DNA of 5,892 bases from contig NZ_DQDX01000118.1 in assembly GCF_003525665.1 (NCBI RefSeq), positions 1-5,892 on the forward strand, written 5' to 3'. How positions within the stretch are numbered: the stretch's first letter is position 1; each line of letters starts with the position of its first letter. Origin of the DNA: Flavobacterium sp. Its GTDB lineage: Bacteria > Bacteroidota > Bacteroidia > Flavobacteriales > Flavobacteriaceae. The notes under the pieces are model-generated. The model was not told where the DNA came from and did no database searches. It saw only the letters and a list, made by a program, of their open reading frames with translations. Positions 1 through 4,855 of this stretch are shown one piece after another. Both the position numbers and the translations under genes were made by a program.

Positions 1-6
1 ATATAA

Positions 7-14
7 GACCTTTG
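7..14 (+). promoter_or_regulatory. Probable -7 promoter element of the U32 gene
   Basis: GACCTTTG differs by one base from the Bacteroidota housekeeping -7 consensus TAnnTTTG and lies 25 bases before the ATG at 40. That predicts a short leader starting around 20-22. The matching -33 element (TTG) would be near or beyond the window edge and cannot be checked. This is a motif match plus position only. Confidence 0.4.
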
Positions 15-39
15 CACACTTTTATTTAAGGAAAATTTG

Positions 40-1902
40 ATGAAGAAAAAAATAGAAATACTCGCTCCTGCAAAAGATTTAATTCACGGTATGGCTGCAA
101 TAAATGCCGGTGCCGATGCGGTTTATATTGGTGCACCACAATTTGGAGCGCGTTCTAATGCCAACAATTCTATTGAAGATGTGGCAGATTTAGTAAAATA
201 TGCACACCTATTTAACGCCCAAGTTTTTGTAGTTATCAATACTATATTATATGATAACGAACTAGAAACGTGTCGAAAAATGATTTATCAGTTGTATGAC
301 ATTGGTGTTGATGCACTTATCGTTCAAGATATGGCGATTATGGAAATGGAGTTGCCTCCTATTGTCCTTCACGCAAGTACGCAAGCCAATAACCGTGATG
401 CGGATAAAATCAAATTCCTAAAAGATGCCGGAATTAAACGTGTTGTTTTGGCACGTGAGTTGAATTTGCATCAAATAAAAGAAATCAGTGAAGCTAGTGA
501 TGTGGAATTGGAATTCTTTGTAACTGGTGCATTGTGCGTTTCCTTTAGCGGAAATTGCTATATGAGTGTTGCCAATGGCGAACGTTCTGCCAATCGTGGT
601 TCGTGTGCTCAAAACTGCCGTTTACCTTACAATTTAATTGATGGACACGGCGATACTTTAATCAAAAACAGTCACTTACTTTCTATAAAAGACTTCGATG
701 TATCGGATCAAATTCCGAATTTAATTGAAGCTGGAATTGTTTCCTTTAAAATTGAAGGACGCTTGAAAGACATTGTCTATGTAAAAAACAACGTGTCGTA
801 TTTACGTCAGAAATTAGATGCATTTTTAGATGAAAATAGTACTAAATACTCCAAAGCTTCGTCTGGAAAATGTACTTATACTTTTGATTCTTCGCTAGAC
901 AGAAGTTTCAATCGTGGTTATACCGATTATTTTGTAAACGAAAGACACCAAGCCATCGGTTCTTGGGAAAGCCCAAAATCGAAAGGTCAATATATAGGTA
1001 AACTAATTCAAACGGTTGGAAATTCGTATGAAATTGAAAACGGTCATTTATTAAACAATGGTGACGGACTTTGTTTCATCAACGAGAACAACGAAGCCGA
1101 TGGAATTTATGTAAATAGAGCCGAAAACGGATTTGTTTTTCCAAATGTTTTAAAGGAAATCAAAGAAGGAACATTCATTTACAGAAATAATGATGCTGCT
1201 TTTATCAAAATCGTAGAACGTGAAGATAGTGCAGTTCGAAAAATTAGCACTACTTTATTATTATCTGAAACCGAAGACGGATTTCAATTAATGGCAACCG
1301 ATGAAGATGGAAATGTAAGTACGGTAACTTTAGTTCATCCGAAGGAAACTACCAAAAATAACGAATCAATAGAAGAAAATTTCAAAATAAATTTAGCTAA
1401 AACTGGTTTTACACCTTATACAGCTGATGAAATTGATGTGGTATTTTCACAAAATTGGTTTCTTCCTATTTCTAAAATCAATGAAATGCGTAGAACGGTT
1501 TACGAACAATTATCTGAAATTCGTTTGGCAAATTACGTTCGTCATGAACATCAAATTGTAAAAACATCGCATCCTTATCCAGAAAGTAAATTGGATTTTA
1601 CGTATAATGTTGCTAATAAAGTGGCTCGTAAATTCTATGAAAGACATGGTGTAACCGAAATTGAAAAAGCATTCGAATTGCAATGGGATCCAGGAAAATC
1701 TCGTGTGATGACTACCAAATATTGTATTAAATACGAATTAGAGAAATGTCCAAAATATCATAAAGATACGATGGAAACTAAGTTAAAAGAACCATTAGTA
1801 TTGAAACAAGGCGAATTGGAATACAAACTAAAATTCAATTGCAAGCCATGCGAAATGGAAATTTGGGAGAAAGATGCCGAATTTGAAATTGAAGAAGATT
1901 AA
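40..1902 (+). CDS. U32-family protein with DUF3656-type domain, RlhA-like (probable RNA hydroxylase)
   Basis: A 620-residue cytoplasmic protein without signal peptide. The start is the ATG at 40; the in-frame TTG directly before it is a less likely start, although AAGGA upstream is Shine-Dalgarno-like. The N-terminal half is a U32 barrel opening with KIEILAPAKDL and GADAVYIGAPQFGAR. Residues 158-176 match the U32 signature (E158, F160, G163, C166, G171, C173, S176). C166, C173, C189 and C193 are the likely iron-sulfur cluster ligands. Around residues 420-510 a DUF3656-like region follows (LAKTGFTPY, then WFLPISKINEMRR), the two-domain layout of E. coli RlhA, which hydroxylates C2501 of 23S rRNA; the related TrhP/YegQ acts on tRNA U34. 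The C-terminus adds C562, C570, C601 and C604, a probable second metal site. Family membership is clear. RNA hydroxylation, rather than the protease label many databases use, is inferred from these relatives, and the exact RNA target is unknown. Confidence 0.9.
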   Translation: MKKKIEILAPAKDLIHGMAAINAGADAVYIGAPQFGARSNANNSIEDVADLVKYAHLFNAQVFVVINTILYDNELETCRKMIYQLYDIGVDALIVQDMAIMEMELPPIVLHASTQANNRDADKIKFLKDAGIKRVVLARELNLHQIKEISEASDVELEFFVTGALCVSFSGNCYMSVANGERSANRGSCAQNCRLPYNLIDGHGDTLIKNSHLLSIKDFDVSDQIPNLIEAGIVSFKIEGRLKDIVYVKNNVSYLRQKLDAFLDENSTKYSKASSGKCTYTFDSSLDRSFNRGYTDYFVNERHQAIGSWESPKSKGQYIGKLIQTVGNSYEIENGHLLNNGDGLCFINENNEADGIYVNRAENGFVFPNVLKEIKEGTFIYRNNDAAFIKIVEREDSAVRKISTTLLLSETEDGFQLMATDEDGNVSTVTLVHPKETTKNNESIEENFKINLAKTGFTPYTADEIDVVFSQNWFLPISKINEMRRTVYEQLSEIRLANYVRHEHQIVKTSHPYPESKLDFTYNVANKVARKFYERHGVTEIEKAFELQWDPGKSRVMTTKYCIKYELEKCPKYHKDTMETKLKEPLVLKQGELEYKLKFNCKPCEMEIWEKDAEFEIEED

Positions 1903-1907
1903 ATTTA

Positions 1908-1935
1908 GTTTCGAGTTTCGAGTTTCGAGGTTCGA
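1908..1935 (+). repeat. Tandem 7-bp repeat (GTTTCGA) after the U32 gene
   Basis: Three exact copies of GTTTCGA are followed by a variant GGTTCGA and a partial GTTT. The array starts five bases after the U32 stop codon and lies before the terminator, so it is probably in the 3' untranslated part of that mRNA. Its 7-bp unit makes it prone to slippage. No function is evident. Confidence 0.9.
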
Positions 1936-1967
1936 GTTTTATACTTAGTTTTATAATTTACAAAACA

Positions 1968-1996
1968 TGTAACAAAGGATAATGATACTAGTCTAA
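1968..1996 (+). promoter_or_regulatory. Possible ECF-sigma promoter in module copy 1
   Basis: TGTAAC (1968-1973) and GTCTAA (1991-1996) are separated by 17 bases, resembling the AAC-type -35 and GTC-type -10 of extracytoplasmic-function sigma promoters. Both hexamers are unchanged in copy 2, although bases beside them differ. Transcription would start near 2003, inside the right arm of the hairpin, so the new transcript would not carry the intact terminator. This rests on motif and spacing alone. Confidence 0.35.
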
Positions 1997-2016
1997 CCAA
2001 TCATTATCCTTTTTTT
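1974..2016 (+). terminator. Intrinsic terminator of the U32 gene
   Basis: AAAGGATAATGAT (1974-1986) pairs perfectly with ATCATTATCCTTT (2000-2012) around a 13-base loop, and the right arm runs into seven T residues (2010-2016). It lies about 70 bases after the U32 stop. The stem is rather AT-rich, so its strength is moderate. The T-tract almost abuts the -7 element of the next gene. Confidence 0.8.
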
Positions 2017-2017
2017 A

Positions 2018-2025
2018 TACCTTTA
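2018..2025 (+). promoter_or_regulatory. -7 promoter element of the HMA gene
   Basis: TACCTTTA matches TAnnTTTG except for the last base and lies 22 bases before the ATG, predicting a leader of about 15 bases. No TTG is present 17-23 bases upstream, so either the -33 element is degenerate or another sigma factor is used. The element is identical in module copy 2. Confidence 0.5.
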
Positions 2026-2047
2026 CAATAACAAACAAATAGTAATT

Positions 2048-2398
2048 ATGAACAGACAACTTATTGTTTTACTTAGCTTATTTCTTTCACTTGCTACTTT
2101 GGCCCAAAATGGTAAAAAGAATGAAAAAGCAGTTATTAAAACTAATATCTACTGTGATCATTGTAAAGAATGTGAAACGTGTGGGTTGAATTTTAAAGAC
2201 AATATGCTTAAGATTAAAGGCGTGAAAATGTATGAACTTGATGCCGAAAAAATGACTATCACGGTTTATTACAATGGTAAGAAAACAAATATAGAAAACA
2301 TAAAAAACTCCATTTCTAAATTAGGATACGATGCCGATGAAGTAGTGGCTGATGCAACTGCCTATGAAAATCTTGATGGTTGTTGTAAAAAAACATAA
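2048..2398 (+). CDS. Exported HMA (heavy-metal-associated) domain protein with four-Cys ladder
   Basis: A 116-residue protein. Residues 1-19 form a signal peptide (basic N-terminus, LIVLLSLFLSL core, TLA then Q20, cleavage A19/Q20), so the mature 97-residue protein should be periplasmic. Residues about 28-101 look like one ferredoxin-fold HMA domain: VIKTNIY strand, Cys motif, LKIKGV, a second strand around MTITVYY, and the SKLGYDADEV end common in this group. Usual HMA domains have one C-x2-C. Here C36, C39, C42 and C45 are spaced every three residues, and C112-C113 close the protein. By distance to G58, C42/C45 sits where the canonical pair would be, whereas C36/C39 directly follows the first strand. 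Thiophilic metal binding (copper, mercury, zinc or similar) is inferred from the family; the metal is not determined. No metal ATPase or efflux gene is next to it. The gene has its own terminator and shares its leader module with the following peptidase gene. Confidence 0.85.
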   Translation: MNRQLIVLLSLFLSLATLAQNGKKNEKAVIKTNIYCDHCKECETCGLNFKDNMLKIKGVKMYELDAEKMTITVYYNGKKTNIENIKNSISKLGYDADEVVADATAYENLDGCCKKT

Positions 2399-2412
2399 CG
2401 CACTACAAAACT

Positions 2413-2441
2413 TGTAACAAAGGATAATGATAATAGTCTAA
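2413..2441 (+). promoter_or_regulatory. Possible ECF-sigma promoter in module copy 2
   Basis: TGTAAC (2413-2418) and GTCTAA (2436-2441) with a 17-base spacer, the same arrangement as in copy 1. Mismatches between the copies fall just outside these hexamers (2412, 2433, 2443), which fits constraint on them, although the small number of changes makes this weak. Confidence 0.35.
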
Positions 2442-2461
2442 CTAATCATTATCCTTTTTTT
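2419..2461 (+). terminator. Intrinsic terminator of the HMA gene
   Basis: The 13-bp stem 2419-2431 with 2445-2457 is identical to that in copy 1. The 13-base loop has two changes, and seven T residues follow (2455-2461). It begins 20 bases after the HMA stop codon, a typical position for a terminator. Confidence 0.85.
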
Positions 2462-2462
2462 A

Positions 2463-2470
2463 TACCTTTA
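2463..2470 (+). promoter_or_regulatory. -7 promoter element of the S9 peptidase gene
   Basis: TACCTTTA, 22 bases before the ATG at 2493, identical in sequence and spacing to the element before the HMA gene. As there, no clear TTG -33 box is visible. Confidence 0.5.
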
Positions 2471-2492
2471 CAATAACAAACAAATAGTATTT

Positions 2493-4625
2493 ATGAACAA
2501 AAAAATTATTGTTTTCTTTAGTTTATTCCTTGCCTTTACATCGCAAGCGCAATTAAAGAAAATCACATTAGAAGACGGCGTTTTACAACAAGGAAGAAAA
2601 TTTGGAGCCGATAGATTAACTGGTTTTCAATGGATTCCTAACTCCAACAAATACGTTTATTATACCGATGGATGGAGCAAAATGGTAACTGCTACAACAT
2701 CTGATAAAAAAACATCCGAATTAGTTACTCTTGCAGAAATCAATTCGGCATTGGGAACAAAATTGAGAAATTTCTTCGGATTGCAATGGATTGATGCTAC
2801 AACAATCATAGTTTCTGAAAATGGAAATTATTATACGTATTCGCTTACTTCAAAATCTGGCGCAAAAATTCAAGATGCGGTTGAAAATTCAGAGAATCTA
2901 ACCTTTGATAAAGCCAATCAAAACCTTGCTTTTACTGAAGGAAACAATTTATACATCTTAAATAAGAATAAAGAAAAAATTGCAGTTACTTCTAATTCTG
3001 ATAAAAATATCGTTTCGGGACAAACTATTTCTAGAAGTGAATTCGGAATTTCGGGTGGAATTTTCTGGTCGCCGAAATCTTCTTTTTTAGCTTTTTACCA
3101 AAAAGACGAAACCGATGTTGCCGATTATCCACTATTAGATGTAAATGAAACTCCAGGAAAATTGGTTTCAATAAAATATCCAATGATAGGTCAAAAATCG
3201 GAAAAACCAAAGGTTGGAATTTACAATCTTGCTACTGGAAAAACGGTTTTTATTGCTCCAAGAAATAATTCGGATGATTATTTAACAAACCTTTCATGGA
3301 CACCAGATGAAAAATTCATCTTAATTGCTGAATTAAATCGTGGTCAGAATGATATGTGTTTGAATTTATACGATGCCAATTCTGGTAAATTCATCAAAAC
3401 TTTATTAAATGAAACGAATCCAAAATGGGTAGAACCAGAACATGATGCTTTTTTCCCAAGCGAAAAATCTAATAATTTTGTTTGGCACAGTGAAAAAGAT
3501 GGTTTTCAGAACTTATATTATTATACAATTGATGGTAAATTAATCAAACAATTGACCAATAATAAATTTGTTACTAGAGAAATCATTGGAGCAAATCCTG
3601 CTGGAACCGAAATTTATTTTAAAGCAACTGGACCAAATCCGACGAATATGTTGGTTTATAAAGTAGATTTAAAAGGAAAACAAACCTTGATTACCAAAGA
3701 CGAAGGCGTTCACAACGTTTCAATTTCATCAGATGGGAATTGGTTTTTTGATGAATATTCTAACCATTCTACTCCATCAAAATCAATTTTGTATGATAAA
3801 AATTTAAAAGCTACCACTTTATTAGAAAGCAAAAATAAATACGAAGGTTACGAAATGGGTTCGGCTGAAATTAAAACTATCAAAGCTGCCGATGGAACAA
3901 CCGATTTATATACAAGATTAATTAAGCCAAGTAATTTTGATCCAACTAAAAAATATCCAGTAATGGTTTATGTTTATGGCGGACCACATGCTCAAATGAT
4001 TACAAATTCCTATTTAGATGGAGCGAATTTATGGATGTATTGGATGGCAGAACAAGGTTATTTAGTATTTACTGTTGACAATCGTGGTTCTGACAATCGC
4101 GGATTTGCATTTGAAAGTGTGATTCATGGAAAATGCGGAACTAACGAAGTTGATGACCAAATAAAAGGTGTAGAATACTTGAAATCATTACCTTATGTTG
4201 ATGGAAATCGTCTTGCCGTTCACGGTTGGAGTTATGGTGGATTTATGACCAATTCCTTAATGCTAAGAAAACCAGATGCTTTTAAAGTTGGTGTTGCTGG
4301 TGGACCAGTTGTAGATTGGAAATGGTATGAAGCCATGTACGGCGAGCGTTATATGGATACTCCAGCAGAAAATGCTAAAGGTTTTGAAGAATCAAGTTTA
4401 CTAACTTATGTGAAAGATTTAAAAGGAAAATTACTTTTAATTCATGGTACAAACGATGATGTTGTGGTAGAACAACACAATTTATCATTAGTTAAAAAGT
4501 TTGTTGAAGCTGGAAAACAAGTAGATTATTTCCCTTATCCAATGCACAAACACAATGTTATTGGAAAAGATAGAGTGCATTTGATGACTAAAGTTTTGAA
4601 TTATATTATAGAAAACAATAAGTAG
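2493..4625 (+). CDS. Exported S9B serine peptidase, prolyl tripeptidyl peptidase (PtpA)/DPP IV-like
   Basis: A 710-residue protein whose signal peptide (residues 1-19, SQA then Q20) sends it to the periplasm. Residues about 40-450 form the DPP IV-type beta-propeller, and about 465-710 the alpha/beta-hydrolase domain. The nucleophile is S580 in GWSYGGF, the acid D655 in HGTNDD, and the base H687 in MHKHNV; Y495 in VYGGPHAQ is the expected oxyanion tyrosine. E183 in SRSEFGI and E613 in WKWYEAMYGERY occupy the positions that, as I recall, hold the substrate N-terminus in Porphyromonas gingivalis PtpA. The blocks VAGGPV, MYGERY and GKDRVHL also resemble PtpA more than human DPP IV, and the length is close to its roughly 730 residues. 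It should release short Pro-containing peptides (X-X-Pro tripeptides or X-Pro dipeptides) from protein fragments during peptide feeding. Tri- versus dipeptide specificity cannot be settled from sequence. The gene is complete, with its own promoter and terminator. Confidence 0.93.
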   Translation: MNKKIIVFFSLFLAFTSQAQLKKITLEDGVLQQGRKFGADRLTGFQWIPNSNKYVYYTDGWSKMVTATTSDKKTSELVTLAEINSALGTKLRNFFGLQWIDATTIIVSENGNYYTYSLTSKSGAKIQDAVENSENLTFDKANQNLAFTEGNNLYILNKNKEKIAVTSNSDKNIVSGQTISRSEFGISGGIFWSPKSSFLAFYQKDETDVADYPLLDVNETPGKLVSIKYPMIGQKSEKPKVGIYNLATGKTVFIAPRNNSDDYLTNLSWTPDEKFILIAELNRGQNDMCLNLYDANSGKFIKTLLNETNPKWVEPEHDAFFPSEKSNNFVWHSEKDGFQNLYYYTIDGKLIKQLTNNKFVTREIIGANPAGTEIYFKATGPNPTNMLVYKVDLKGKQTLITKDEGVHNVSISSDGNWFFDEYSNHSTPSKSILYDKNLKATTLLESKNKYEGYEMGSAEIKTIKAADGTTDLYTRLIKPSNFDPTKKYPVMVYVYGGPHAQMITNSYLDGANLWMYWMAEQGYLVFTVDNRGSDNRGFAFESVIHGKCGTNEVDDQIKGVEYLKSLPYVDGNRLAVHGWSYGGFMTNSLMLRKPDAFKVGVAGGPVVDWKWYEAMYGERYMDTPAENAKGFEESSLLTYVKDLKGKLLLIHGTNDDVVVEQHNLSLVKKFVEAGKQVDYFPYPMHKHNVIGKDRVHLMTKVLNYIIENNK

Positions 4626-4643
4626 TTTCAAATTCCAAAATTT

Positions 4644-4684
4644 AAAATCCCAAATTCCAATTCTTATGGAGTTTGGGATTTTTT
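4644..4684 (+). terminator. Strong intrinsic terminator of the S9 peptidase gene
   Basis: Bases 4644-4659 pair with 4667-4682 in a 16-bp stem containing one T-G wobble (4655/4671), with a 7-base loop and a T-run to 4684. It lies 18 bases after the stop codon. The 10-mer CAAATTCCAA occurs both in the left arm (4651-4660) and just before it (4629-4638), so a weaker alternative pairing exists. Confidence 0.9.
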
Positions 4685-4738
4685 ATTGAAAATTAAACAT
4701 GAAGTCGTTATCGCTTTTTGTTATACTTGTTAAATGAA

Positions 4739-4763
4739 TTGAATTTATCATACATAAATTCAA
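4739..4763. repeat. 10-bp perfect inverted repeat upstream of the esterase gene
   Basis: TTGAATTTAT (4739-4748) and ATAAATTCAA (4754-4763) are exact reverse complements around 5 bases. There is no T-tract, so it is not a standard terminator. It could be a regulator-binding palindrome or part of the structured element that continues to 4794. Confidence 0.6.
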
Positions 4764-4764
4764 G

Positions 4765-4794
4765 TTGTGTGCTATTTTAAAAAATAGCGTGCGA
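4765..4794. repeat. Second hairpin before the esterase, with TTGTGTGCT end motif
   Basis: GCTATTTT (4771-4778) and AAAATAGC (4781-4788) form a perfect 8-bp palindrome. As RNA the stem can extend outwards to 4765/4794 using G-U pairs. The left end TTGTGTGCT (4765-4773) recurs as its reverse complement at 5847-5855 beyond the esterase. The rest of the 4626-4855 gap holds the peptidase terminator, a 12-codon mini-ORF at 4699-4737, and a weak -7-like AACCTTTC at 4801-4808. Confidence 0.5.
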
Positions 4795-4855
4795 AGATTA
4801 AACCTTTCAATGAAAATAATATCTAACGAAGTATAACTATCAAAATAAACAAAAT

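Larger units (their letters stand above)
1959..2047 (+). repeat. Duplicated terminator-promoter module, copy 1
   Basis: This 89-bp stretch aligns without gaps to 2404-2492 (constant offset 445) with only four mismatches, at 1967, 1988, 1998 and 2045. Upstream of 1959 the similarity stops. Downstream it continues at a lower level into the signal-peptide codons of the following gene (42 of 60 bases over 20 codons). It contains a terminator hairpin, a possible ECF-type promoter, a -7 element and the leader of the HMA gene. No mismatch falls within the hairpin stem. Confidence 0.95.
2404..2492 (+). repeat. Duplicated terminator-promoter module, copy 2
   Basis: Second copy of the 89-bp module at 1959-2047, beginning five bases after the HMA stop codon and ending at the peptidase ATG. 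It has the same order of parts: TGTAAC, left stem arm, loop with TAGTCTAAC, right arm with T-tract, TACCTTTA, A-rich leader. The sharp left boundary and the decaying similarity on the right suggest the duplication covered the regulatory region plus the signal-peptide codons of an ancestral exported gene. Confidence 0.95.

Noticed and set aside
37..39. TTG as start codon of the U32 gene
   Set aside because: The ATG immediately after it gives the standard MKKKIEILAPAK start of this family, and TTG would add only one residue.
418..612. Minus-strand open frame of 64 codons inside the U32 gene
   Set aside because: It lies opposite the conserved U32 signature region and its protein has no recognisable features; it is a shadow of the coding strand.
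40..1902. U32 protein as a collagenase-like protease
   Set aside because: There is no signal peptide and no classical protease catalytic motif; characterised relatives with the same cysteines and the DUF3656 domain modify RNA.
1908..1935. CRISPR-like repeat array
   Set aside because: The units are 7 bp and contiguous with no spacers, so it is a simple tandem repeat.
1959..2492. HMA gene between two direct repeats as a transposon or integrated element
   Set aside because: The repeats are explained as functional terminator-promoter modules aligned to start codons. There is no transposase, integrase or terminal inverted repeat, and similarity extends into signal-peptide codons.
4626..4855. tRNA or other known RNA gene in the gap before the esterase
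   Set aside because: No cloverleaf, TTCGA-type T-arm or CCA end could be found; the hairpins are short and AT-rich.
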